Assembly: GCA_011052055.1 (NCBI GenBank) | Contig: DRJW01000288.1 | Location: forward strand, 1-9,435 | Direction of reading: 5' to 3' | DNA: 9,435 nt | From: Nitrospirota bacterium | GTDB taxonomy: Bacteria > Nitrospinota_A > UBA7883 | Shown here: in pieces, positions 1-6,579 of the stretch | Layout of the letters: the number at the start of each line of letters is the position of its first letter | Position numbering within the stretch: position 1 is the first letter of the stretch | The notes under the pieces: generated by a model | The model's database searches: none | Told to the model about the DNA's origin: nothing | The model's input: only the letters and a program-made list of their open reading frames with translations | Made by a program: the position numbers and the translations under genes

Positions 1-228
1 CGGGCGGTGCTGGATCAGGCGATCTCTGGCCTGCCGGAGGATAAACGGGTGATTCTGGTTTTGAAAGATGTGGAGGGGTTTTCGAATATCGAGATCGCCG
101 AGATGCTGGGCATCAGCGTAGCGGCCGTAAAATCCAGACTGCATAGAGCCCGTCTTTATGTCAGGGATATTATTTCCAAATATTTTGATGATACACTTGA
201 AATAATTAAGACAGGATCAAATAGATGA
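1..228 (+). CDS. ECF-type RNA polymerase sigma factor, C-terminal part (5' end outside window)
   Basis: The reading frame is open from the first base and ends at TGA 226-228, so only the last 75 residues are present. They form sigma region 4, which binds the -35 element. A 'LPEDKRVILVLKDVEGFS' stretch is followed by a helix-turn-helix ('EIAEMLGIS', then 'VKSRLHRARLYVRD'). This pattern is typical of sigma-70 family ECF factors of the RpoE/SigW type. A GTG lies at 7-9, but it falls inside the domain and is not the true start. The stop overlaps the ATG of the next gene as ATGA, which implies translational coupling, and that gene encodes a zinc anti-sigma factor. The family assignment is secure; the ECF subgroup and stimulus cannot be told from this fragment. 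Confidence 0.93.
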   Translation, partial: RAVLDQAISGLPEDKRVILVLKDVEGFSNIEIAEMLGISVAAVKSRLHRARLYVRDIISKYFDDTLEIIKTGSNR

Positions 229-461
229 ATTGCCAGGATATACTCGATAGAATCTGCGATTACATCGATAAAGATCTTGACCCGGCTATCTGCAAGGATA
301 TAGAAGATCATATCGAGGATTGTGAGCCTTGCGTAGCGTTCATCAACACTATTAAGAAGACTGTCGATCTGTTCAAAAGCGCAGGCCAGGAGCCGCCTGA
401 TATCCCCAAACCTGTCTCGTCGAATCTGATGAGTTTTCTTAAAGACAAACGGGACGAATAA
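225..461 (+). CDS. Zinc-finger (zf-HC2/ZAS-type) anti-sigma factor
   Basis: This 78-residue protein has a compact anti-sigma zinc-binding motif. His29, Cys33 and Cys36 form H-x3-C-x2-C, with Cys3 or Cys11 near the N terminus as the likely fourth ligand. In known ZAS proteins this helical domain grips the cognate ECF sigma factor and keeps it off RNA polymerase; in some (RsrA type) thiol oxidation releases it. There is no hydrophobic segment, so the protein should be cytoplasmic, and the tail after residue about 55 is short and charged. Its ATG overlaps the stop of the sigma gene by 4 bases, the classic arrangement for a co-translated sigma/anti-sigma pair. Redox sensing is only an inference: extra cysteines (Cys3, Cys11, Cys23) are present, but their role is unknown. 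Confidence 0.88.
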   Translation: MNCQDILDRICDYIDKDLDPAICKDIEDHIEDCEPCVAFINTIKKTVDLFKSAGQEPPDIPKPVSSNLMSFLKDKRDE

Positions 462-485
462 GCGCGCCCAGGTGGAGATCATCGT

Positions 486-941
486 ATGACAGATGCTTGC
501 GATATCAGCTTAAGACCTCCGGCGCCCGACCATAACCCGCCGCCGGATGAAATCAAAAACATATTGTCCGAATCGAAAACCATAGCTATCATCGGGCTGT
601 CGGACAAACCGGGAAGGGCGTCGCTGGATGTCGGTCTTTATCTCAAAGACCACGGGTATACCGTCATACCGGTACATCCTAAAATTTCCGACTGGCGGGG
701 AATTAAAACGTACTCAAGCCTTAAAGATGTTCCTGGACCGGTGGATATTGTCGATATTTTCCGTAAAGCCAACGCTATCGACGGCCTTGTGGAGGAAATC
801 GTGGAGAAAAAACCCAGGGTCGTCTGGCTCCAGCTCGGTATCGTCAATAACGAGGCGGCTGTAAAAATCCGGAAGGCAGGTATAGTCGTCGTTCAGGATC
901 GTTGCTTAAAAATAGAGCATTCATCCCTTCTGGGGCGTTGA
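486..941 (+). CDS. CoA-binding domain protein (YccU/CoA_binding_2 family)
   Basis: This 151-residue single-domain Rossmann-like protein starts at ATG 486, with GGAG at 474-477 eight bases upstream. The core begins near residue 31 with 'IAIIGLSDKPGRAS' (33-46), the nucleotide-binding loop of the family. It continues with 'YTVIPVHPK' (58-66), 'VDIVDIFRK' (85-93), 'VVWLQLGIVNNEA' (111-123) and the C-terminal 'VVQDRCLKIEH' (134-144). These are the usual family blocks in the usual order. Proteins of this family bind coenzyme A, but their physiological role is mostly undefined. A proline-rich stretch of about 20 residues precedes the domain. The gene follows the anti-sigma gene by 24 bases on the same strand, so it probably belongs to the same transcript. 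Whether it is functionally tied to the sigma switch is unknown. Confidence 0.85.
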   Translation: MTDACDISLRPPAPDHNPPPDEIKNILSESKTIAIIGLSDKPGRASLDVGLYLKDHGYTVIPVHPKISDWRGIKTYSSLKDVPGPVDIVDIFRKANAIDGLVEEIVEKKPRVVWLQLGIVNNEAAVKIRKAGIVVVQDRCLKIEHSSLLGR

Positions 942-966
942 TAGCTAGCTTCGTATCATCTATAAT
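938..966 (+). promoter_or_regulatory. Near-consensus sigma-70 promoter for the permease/outer-membrane-protein unit
   Basis: TTGATA (938-943, one mismatch to TTGACA) and a perfect TATAAT (961-966) are separated by exactly 17 bases. The -35 overlaps the stop codon of the CoA-binding gene. The start site would lie near 973, giving a leader of about 100 bases before ATG 1077. This promoter would let the permease and barrel genes be transcribed independently of the sigma-factor unit. It was recognised by eye and no expression data are available. Confidence 0.7.
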
Positions 967-983
967 CGTTTCCTGGTGATACG
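952..983. promoter_or_regulatory. Inverted repeat straddling the -10 box: candidate operator
   Basis: Arms CGTATCATC (952-960) and GGTGATACG (975-983) match as an inverted repeat at 8 of 9 positions. They enclose a 14-base centre that begins with the TATAAT box and includes the expected start site. Such placement is common for repressor operators. The arms could also form a hairpin in DNA or, in part, in RNA, but no U-tract follows, so a terminator is unlikely. The regulator is unknown. Confidence 0.45.
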
Positions 984-1076
984 CAACCCTTACTTCATTT
1001 GTAAACGCTTCTCAGGACGGTAATCGGCAATTTCGAATATTACTTATATTTTTTTATTAACCTGAAAAAAACATAG

Positions 1077-1865
1077 ATGTTTCGCTCTTTTTACGAGAAC
1101 TTCTCGATCATTTACCGTTATCGCGAGCTCATTTCAAGCCTTGTGGCCAAAGAGCTTAAAGCGAGATATCGCGGTTCGACCATCGGCGCGATGTGGACGT
1201 TTTTAAATCCTCTTTTGCTCATGATGGTATACGCGCTTGTCTTCTCCGTCTATATGCGTATCGAGATGGAGAACTATTCCGTTTTCATGTTCGCAGGATT
1301 ACTCCCCTGGATCTGGTTTTCATCATCGATGATGGATGGCGTCAACTCCATCACTTCTGCGGGCGCCCTCATCACAAAATCGTTGTTTCCGGCTGAAATC
1401 CTGCCAATGGTTAAAATCCTCTCCAACCTGCTCAATTACATCTTCAGCCTGCCCCTTTTATTTATTTTCATGGCCTGGTACGGCACGGCTTTTTCTATGG
1501 CTATACTCTGGCTCCCTTTTGTGATGTTCGCCCAGCTTTTGTTTACCACGGGCCTCGTCTATTTCTTTTCGGCGCTGAATGTAAGATACAGAGATGTCCA
1601 GCATATACTGGGAAACCTGCTCACCCTCTGGTTTTTCATGTGCCCGATACTTTATCCCCTTCCGATGGTTCCGCAGAATCTCAGGTTCACATACTATCTG
1701 AACCCGATGGCGGCTCTAACGGTCGGCTACCAGGATATTTTTATACATTCAAAAACGCCCGATCTTGTATCTGTCCTGATTGTTATTCTGGTCGGTCTCG
1801 GTTGCATGCTTGCCGGTTTCAGACAGTTCGAGCGTAACAAGGAAACGTTCGCCGAAGAAATATAA
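1077..1865 (+). CDS. ABC-2 type transporter permease, polysaccharide/O-antigen export type (Wzm/KpsM/TagG-like)
   Basis: This 262-residue inner-membrane protein has the ABC2_membrane architecture. An amphipathic N-terminal region carries 'KELKARYRGSTIG' (25-37). About six hydrophobic segments follow, near residues 38-58, 66-84, 108-133, 140-166, 175-192 and 229-247. Family hallmarks include 'LNPLLLMMVYALVFS' (43-57), 'NVRYRDVQHILGN' (168-180) and 'YLNPMAAL' (207-214). Family members pair with an ATPase to export lipid-linked glycans. The expected ATPase (Wzt/KpsT-like) is not in the window; instead an outer-membrane protein gene starts 3 bases after the stop. Length is normal for the family. 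No good Shine-Dalgarno precedes ATG 1077 (the leader there is A/T-rich), but starting further downstream would cut into the conserved N-terminal region. The substrate cannot be inferred. Confidence 0.88.
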   Translation: MFRSFYENFSIIYRYRELISSLVAKELKARYRGSTIGAMWTFLNPLLLMMVYALVFSVYMRIEMENYSVFMFAGLLPWIWFSSSMMDGVNSITSAGALITKSLFPAEILPMVKILSNLLNYIFSLPLLFIFMAWYGTAFSMAILWLPFVMFAQLLFTTGLVYFFSALNVRYRDVQHILGNLLTLWFFMCPILYPLPMVPQNLRFTYYLNPMAALTVGYQDIFIHSKTPDLVSVLIVILVGLGCMLAGFRQFERNKETFAEEI

Positions 1866-1868
1866 ATT

Positions 1869-2870
1869 TTGAGCAGTCGAGCCCGCCTACCCTCCCTTAT
1901 ATGGCTCTTACCGGCTGTTGCATATCTATTTACGCAGGCTTCGGCTCAATCCGCCAACCCGGCTTCCTTCGGCCCCATTCAAACACGCAACCACCATCCG
2001 CTTTACACAGGCCTGCTTTACCCTGCTCCAGAGAGCGGGACGACCGTTAAAAAGATTACGTTTAACACAGCGTTGAACTACACAAATATTTTCGTATTCG
2101 ACAACGAAGGACGCTCATCCGCCTTTATCGACAAAGAGCTGGCCGAGCTCGACCTCTCCATACGTTACCCGCTTGCGGACGGGAAAGTGGAGATCGGCGC
2201 GGAGGCCCCTTTTTATAGCTCATCGACAGGTTTCATGGACGGCGCCGTCAGATGGTATCACGGCAGATTAGGTATTCCAGGGTACGAAGGCCAGGCGGTA
2301 ATCCCTGACTATACATATTCAGACGTGATCAGGCGTGACGGAAAGCCGGTGATGAGAGGCGCCAGGGATCAGGGCGCTCTGGGAGACGCCTCGTTCTGGA
2401 TAAAAGCGGAGATATTCTCGAAAGGCCCGCTCACGGTTTCTTTGCAGGGGCTGACCCAGGCCCCCACAGGAAACGCCGACCGGGGAGAGGGGTCGGGCGA
2501 ATGGGAGTTTGGGGCGAGAGCGCTGGCGACGATATTGGCGGAGAAGTTCGCCGTCCACCTTGGGGGAGGCGGTATATCGCCTGGAAGAGTAAAAAGAAGT
2601 CTTGCGACCACCAGCCTCAATAATATGCTCACCGGTTTTATCAGCTATGAGCGTTTCGTAAGCGGGCGCTTCAGGCTTTTGATCCAGTCGATGTTCAACA
2701 CATCGCCTTTTGAAGACTCCGATCTGGAGCGGTTCAGAAAACGTTGGATAGAAGCTACTTTCGGCTTCAAATACCAGCTCAAAAGCGGAACAATTCTGGC
2801 GGTCGGTTTTTCCGAGAACCTGAACAGAACCGCGCCTGATTTTACTATCCACTTTTCACTGGAGAAATAG
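1869..2870 (+). CDS. DUF3187-family outer-membrane beta-barrel protein with signal peptide
   Basis: This is a 333-residue protein read from TTG 1869. The permease stop (1863-1865) lies just upstream in the same frame, so the start must be TTG 1869 or the adjacent ATT. The N terminus is a signal peptide: Arg4 and Arg6, a hydrophobic core at about 9-22, and a likely cleavage after 'QASA' (residue 26). The mature protein opens with 'FGPIQTRNHHPLYTGLLYPAPES', cut here to its key part 'GPIQTRNHHPL', which resembles the start of DUF3187 proteins. The rest alternates polar and hydrophobic residues with many aromatics and glycines. It ends 'APDFTIHFSLEK', as expected for an outer-membrane barrel. The function of the family is not known. 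No clear Shine-Dalgarno is seen, so translation may depend on ribosomes finishing the permease. A role in envelope export with the permease is inference from position only. Confidence 0.8.
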   Translation: MSSRARLPSLIWLLPAVAYLFTQASAQSANPASFGPIQTRNHHPLYTGLLYPAPESGTTVKKITFNTALNYTNIFVFDNEGRSSAFIDKELAELDLSIRYPLADGKVEIGAEAPFYSSSTGFMDGAVRWYHGRLGIPGYEGQAVIPDYTYSDVIRRDGKPVMRGARDQGALGDASFWIKAEIFSKGPLTVSLQGLTQAPTGNADRGEGSGEWEFGARALATILAEKFAVHLGGGGISPGRVKRSLATTSLNNMLTGFISYERFVSGRFRLLIQSMFNTSPFEDSDLERFRKRWIEATFGFKYQLKSGTILAVGFSENLNRTAPDFTIHFSLEK

Positions 2871-2875
2871 GAAAG

Positions 2876-3352
2876 CTATCCAAACTCCCTGTTGGACGGG
2901 AGCTTGGCCATAAACAGCCAGTAAAACCCTGTGCTCTGGATCATCCATGTGAAGTCGTCGATTTCGTCAGGTTTTGTAAGGTACGCATTGGCTCCAAGGG
3001 CGTACGATTCCGCTATATCCTTTTCATTCTCCGAAGAGGTGAACATCACAACCGGGATATTTTTTAATTCACTCGTACTCTTTATCTCTTTCAATACGGC
3101 TTTGCCGTCCATCAGAGGTATATTAATGTCGAGTAATATAAGGTCTGGCCTGGGACTGGAGCCGGAATCGGAATATTCTCCTTTACGGTTCAGATATTCC
3201 ATAGCCTCTATCCCGTTCTCTATGGTTATCGCCAGCACCTTTGCGCTAAACTCGTCATCGTCATTAAACGCCATTTTCATAATCTCCAGATCCGCTGGAT
3301 TGTCTTCGACCAACAATATCACCGATGGTTTGCCGTTGGCTGGATACACCAT
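2876..3352 (-). CDS. Single-domain response regulator, Rcp1-like receiver protein
   Basis: This 158-residue protein is a lone CheY-like receiver domain with no DNA-binding or enzymatic output. The acidic pocket is Glu16-Asp17 ('LLVEDNPAD'). The phosphorylated Asp75 sits in 'LILLDINIP', the switch Thr105 in 'VVMFTSSEN', and the conserved Lys127-Pro128 in 'AYLTKPDE'. The extended loop before Asp75 and the C-terminal tail ('IQSTGFYWL') resemble Rcp1-type regulators that partner phytochrome-like kinases. The ATG is at 3352, with AAAGGAG at 3361-3367 inside the end of the kinase gene. The kinase TGA (3356-3358) is 3 bases before this ATG, so the two are an operon with likely translational coupling. 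The kinase is the obvious phosphodonor; the downstream target is unknown. The stop (2876-2878) faces the + strand barrel gene across a 5-base gap. Confidence 0.95.
   Translation of the reverse strand: MVYPANGKPSVILLVEDNPADLEIMKMAFNDDDEFSAKVLAITIENGIEAMEYLNRKGEYSDSGSSPRPDLILLDINIPLMDGKAVLKEIKSTSELKNIPVVMFTSSENEKDIAESYALGANAYLTKPDEIDDFTWMIQSTGFYWLFMAKLPSNREFG
2880..2907 (-). terminator. Hairpin at the convergent gene junction, possible weak terminator of the kinase/regulator operon
   Basis: CCAAACTCCC (2880-2889) and GGGAGCTTGG (2898-2907) form a 10-base stem with one mismatch and an 8-base loop. The hairpin lies inside the last codons of the response regulator. On the minus strand it is followed by a mixed, partly T-rich stretch rather than a clean U-tract, so intrinsic termination would be weak. 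On the + strand no T-run follows. With only 5 bases between the converging stops, any termination signal must overlap coding sequence. Confidence 0.35.
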
Positions 3353-3355
3353 AAT

Positions 3356-6292
3356 TCAGTCTCCTTTCATCAATGTTACTGGATCCGCATTTAACGTAAA
3401 TTTAAATTTGCTTCCCGCTCCGGGGCTGGAGGCGACCGTAAGCGTTCCTCCGCAACGGTCAATTATTTTCCGGCATATAGAAAGCCCTATACCTGTGCCC
3501 TGGTATTTTTCCCTGCTGTGCAAACGTTTGAACGGCTCGAATATCTGGCCGACGAATCTGTTGTCGATCCCGATGCCATTATCGGCCACGGTCACCTGCC
3601 ACGATCCGTTCACCCGGCATGACGATACGGTGACGCGCGGCGGCGTTTTTTTCCTGAACTTGAGCGCGTTATCGACAAGGTTTTGCAAAAGAAGCGTAAG
3701 CTGAGTGCGGTCTCCGTAAACTATGGGCAAAGTATCCCATTCCACAACACCGCCAGACTCGTCGATGTTCGTCTCAAGATTTTTAGTTACGTCCGATATA
3801 CAATCGTTGAGGTCGACAGCGCGCGCTTCAATCTCTTTCCTCCCCGCTCCGGACAACTCCGACAGATCGTGAACCAGGTTTTTCATCCGCTTCGAGGCGT
3901 CCTGGATAAATTCTATAAACTTGTTCGCCGCCGGCGACAGCTCGTCTCCCACGTGCCTTTTTAATAGATCGCAGTAGTACGACAGCGTTCGCAAAGGCTC
4001 TTTGAGGTCGTGAGAGATGATGTAATTAAACTCTTCAAGCTCCAGGTTGGCCGCTTTGAGGTCGGTTGTGCGCTCGGCCACGCGAAGCTCAAGATTTTCA
4101 TATGCGATTCTAAGCTCCTCTTCAGCGTGGGCGCGTTCGAGCTCTGTCGAAACTCTTTCCGCGAATACCTGCAATGTGGATAACACTATATGCTCGTTCT
4201 TCACAGGTTTTCGGCTGACGAGGACTATGATACCCAGTGGCCCTCCCGCCCGGCTGACAAGAGGCGTCCCGGCGCAACCTTCGGCGCCCATTTCCTTAAG
4301 CATCGCGTCTTCGGAAAACCTTTCTCTTACTCTGGACGGATAACAGCAAAGGCCGCTTACTATGACTTTCTCGAAGAGCGTATTCTCAAGATCGTATTTA
4401 TAAATATTATGAAACCGTTTCTTGTTGTTCATGGCTATTATTCTGACTTCGTCTTTGGCGCTCCCCTCAAGTTTCCCTATAATAGCGTAGTCCATATCCA
4501 GAGTTTTCAGGAGATGGACAGTTATGGCCCTGAAAAACTCGCCGCCTGTCACCGAGGGAAAGCCGGTGGCTACGTTCTGCAACGCTTCTTTGACCCGTTT
4601 TTGATCCTCCCGCCCCCTCAGCGCCACAATCCCATACGCCAGATTGTCAGCAAGTCTTTTCAGAAGGAGCCTTTCCTTTCCATTGAACGAGTCTATTTCA
4701 TGCGAATAAATATTCAGGGAGCCGATAGTATTAGGACCAGAATTCAAGGGTATCGATATAAGGGAGGTATACCCTCTTTTTTCCGCCTCCCGCCTCCATG
4801 GCGCGAACTGCTTATTTCTGGATATATCTTCGACGACGCAGATTGCGCCTGTCCTTATCGCCGCGCCGGATGGCGCCCTGCCACGCTCCGAATCGGCCCA
4901 TGTTGCGTCCAATGTTTTGATATATCCAGCCTCAAACCCGAACTGAGCCACAGGGCGGACGGTCTTTTCTTTGTCATGTTCGGCGTATCCCACCCAGGCC
5001 ATGCGGTATCCGCCCAGCCTCACGATGTTTTCGCATATGAAATCGAGCAATTCCCACTCGTATCTGGAGCGCAAAAGGGCTTCGTTGCAGTCGTTAAGCA
5101 TCTTAAGCATTCTGTTTGTTTTTCTAAGCTCATTCTCCGCCCTTTTCCGATCGGTGATATTCTGCATCTGGGCCACCATGTACAAAGGCTCCAATTCGGC
5201 GCTCCTGACGATGGAGATGTTGAGAGAGGCCCAGACCACATGACCTAGTTTATGAATATATCTTTTCTCCACATGAAACGAATCGAGTTCTCCATGGAAG
5301 ATCAATTTCGCTTTTTCCAGGGTATCCTCCAGATCGTCATGGTGGATTATTTCCTGAATAGTTTTGTTTAAAAGCTCTTCCCTTGAATATCCGACCATAT
5401 TGCAAAACGCTTCATTGACCCGCAGTAACCGGCCCCCCAGCGATCCGATGACCATGCCGGCGCCGGAATCCTCGAATACGCCTCGAAACTTTTCCTCGCT
5501 CTCACGCAACGACTCTTCCGACAGCTTATACTCTGCGCCAATGGCGATCTTGGCGGCGACCGGAGCCAGGGCGTCGAACGCCTCTTTTGGCAATGGCTCA
5601 CTGGCTAAGACGGCCATTACTCCGATCAGCCTCTCCTCCAGCGTCAGAGGATATCCTCCGAAAGCCGCGATACCTTCGCTCTTTGCCCATTCAGGATCGA
5701 TAATGAGAGGATCGGCCGCAAAACAATTAGTTAAATGCGGCTTTCGCTCGTTGGCTATCTTGGTGATTTCACCCGGTCCATCCAGGGAAATCAGGCTACG
5801 GGGCCCGTTAAGACAACCGTACACTCCGGACATTCCGGCGCTGGCGAATAATTTCAGCGCGTTGGTTTCTTTATCAAGTAGCCAGATGCGCGCGAATTGA
5901 GCGTCCATATTCGATATGATAGCTTCTGCGGTTCCTTGAAGGAATTCTGAAAGTTTGGTTTTTTCCGTCAGCAGATGGCCGATATCAGCCTCCAGTTTTA
6001 GAAAGCGACCCTGGTTTCTTAAAATAGCTTTCCTTTTAAAAAGCTCTTTTATAGCGTTGACGATGAGCCAGAATGGAAAAACGGTTCCGGCGGCCGCCAG
6101 ACACATATAAAACATAATGTGAATAAGGTGGCTTAAAAACGTGCTTTCAGGGAACAGGCATGTATGGATCATGCCAGCAATCCAATACTCGTACACCAGG
6201 CCGACCAGTAAAAAATTAAAAAAGATAAGTCCGGCCAGCAGAAGTTGATATCTTTTCGAGATACTAGGATTTTCGAGACAGTAGTTAAGCAT
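3356..6292 (-). CDS. Membrane-anchored GAF-PAS-GAF-GAF sensor histidine kinase
   Basis: The protein has 978 residues. Two hydrophobic segments (about 15-37 and 52-78) anchor it in the inner membrane. They are followed by a GAF domain (about 95-255), a PAS domain (about 264-385, 'FRGVFEDSGAGMVIGSLGG' to 'NITDRKRAE'), a second GAF (about 408-555, with 'RMAWVGYAEHD' and 'ATWADSERGRAPSGAAIRTG') and a GAF-like third (about 565-725). A signalling coiled coil lies at about 722-755. The transmitter has the dimerisation/phosphoacceptor helix with His761 ('ISHDLKEPLRTL'), the N box ('NLVDNALKF', 871-879), G1 ('VADNGIGID', 902-910), the F box ('IFEPFKRL') and G2 ('GTGIGLSICRKI', 932-943). All catalytic boxes look intact. 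No phytochrome chromophore signature was recognised. It should phosphorylate the receiver encoded 3 bases downstream. GGAG lies about 12 bases before ATG 6292, rather far, so the exact start is less certain than the rest. The stimulus is unknown. Confidence 0.93.
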   Translation of the reverse strand: MLNYCLENPSISKRYQLLLAGLIFFNFLLVGLVYEYWIAGMIHTCLFPESTFLSHLIHIMFYMCLAAAGTVFPFWLIVNAIKELFKRKAILRNQGRFLKLEADIGHLLTEKTKLSEFLQGTAEAIISNMDAQFARIWLLDKETNALKLFASAGMSGVYGCLNGPRSLISLDGPGEITKIANERKPHLTNCFAADPLIIDPEWAKSEGIAAFGGYPLTLEERLIGVMAVLASEPLPKEAFDALAPVAAKIAIGAEYKLSEESLRESEEKFRGVFEDSGAGMVIGSLGGRLLRVNEAFCNMVGYSREELLNKTIQEIIHHDDLEDTLEKAKLIFHGELDSFHVEKRYIHKLGHVVWASLNISIVRSAELEPLYMVAQMQNITDRKRAENELRKTNRMLKMLNDCNEALLRSRYEWELLDFICENIVRLGGYRMAWVGYAEHDKEKTVRPVAQFGFEAGYIKTLDATWADSERGRAPSGAAIRTGAICVVEDISRNKQFAPWRREAEKRGYTSLISIPLNSGPNTIGSLNIYSHEIDSFNGKERLLLKRLADNLAYGIVALRGREDQKRVKEALQNVATGFPSVTGGEFFRAITVHLLKTLDMDYAIIGKLEGSAKDEVRIIAMNNKKRFHNIYKYDLENTLFEKVIVSGLCCYPSRVRERFSEDAMLKEMGAEGCAGTPLVSRAGGPLGIIVLVSRKPVKNEHIVLSTLQVFAERVSTELERAHAEEELRIAYENLELRVAERTTDLKAANLELEEFNYIISHDLKEPLRTLSYYCDLLKRHVGDELSPAANKFIEFIQDASKRMKNLVHDLSELSGAGRKEIEARAVDLNDCISDVTKNLETNIDESGGVVEWDTLPIVYGDRTQLTLLLQNLVDNALKFRKKTPPRVTVSSCRVNGSWQVTVADNGIGIDNRFVGQIFEPFKRLHSREKYQGTGIGLSICRKIIDRCGGTLTVASSPGAGSKFKFTLNADPVTLMKGD

Positions 6293-6402
6293 ATTTATTT
6301 ACCGCTCCAGCTAAGGCTCCTGGATTATGACCTCAGAAAACTCTAACGACTTCTACTTAAACCACGGTAGCGACCACCATCGACAAAAACGATGACGGGT
6401 AA

Positions 6403-6460
6403 ATTCTAAGAGGAACAGCCATACAGGTCAATAAATATTATTAACATAAATTAATATTAT
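6403..6460 (-). promoter_or_regulatory. Candidate strong sigma-70 promoter with A/T-rich UP-like element, for the kinase/regulator operon
   Basis: Read on the minus strand, TTGACC (6431-6426) and TAGAAT (6408-6403) are separated by exactly 17 bases, each with one mismatch to consensus. Immediately upstream of the -35, nearly all of 6432-6460 is A/T and includes the inverted repeat AATATTA/TAATATT (6434-6440, 6452-6458), as expected of an UP element. The start would be near 6396, giving a leader of about 100 bases to ATG 6292. A 5-base-pair hairpin (6378-6394) would sit at the very 5' end of that leader. The rest of the 287-base gap to uvrB holds no gene that I can support. Confidence 0.65.
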
Positions 6461-6487
6461 TCTACCCCTTTTGCGGTATTTAAAAAG

Positions 6488-6566
6488 ATGATTTTCTAAA
6501 TCCAAATATTCGTCAAAAGGTCGATTGAATGATTGGGAGCCAGCAAAACTTTGAATAGAAAATCAT
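6488..6566. repeat. Perfect 11-base inverted repeat enclosing a 57-base spacer in the uvrB/kinase gap
   Basis: ATGATTTTCTA (6488-6498) is exactly complementary to TAGAAAATCAT (6556-6566). Inside the spacer shorter arms nest in register, CCAA/TTGG (6502-6505, 6533-6536) and ATTC/GAAT, so the block could fold into a long interrupted hairpin. It lies just downstream of uvrB on the minus strand, where it would be in the 3' untranslated region. No target-site duplication or T-run is seen, so neither a miniature transposon nor an intrinsic terminator is established. Confidence 0.4.
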
Positions 6567-6579
6567 TAGAACATTTTTA

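Noticed and set aside
156..482. 108-codon open frame on the minus strand opposite the sigma/anti-sigma genes
   Set aside because: It is antisense to two well-supported coupled genes and has no ribosome site or recognisable domain.
2319..2852. 177-codon open frame on the minus strand opposite the DUF3187 gene
   Set aside because: It is a shadow of a gene with a clear signal peptide and barrel pattern; its translation is arginine- and serine-rich with no domain.
4190..5248. Long open frame on the + strand (352 codons) opposite the kinase gene
   Set aside because: It lies wholly antisense to a kinase with intact PAS, GAF and transmitter motifs. Its translation shows no recognisable domain, and codon periodicity belongs to the other strand.
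6378..6394. Hairpin CATCG/CGATG in the kinase leader as a riboswitch
   Set aside because: It has only 5 pairs around an A-rich loop and no known riboswitch core was recognised; it is mentioned only as part of the leader.
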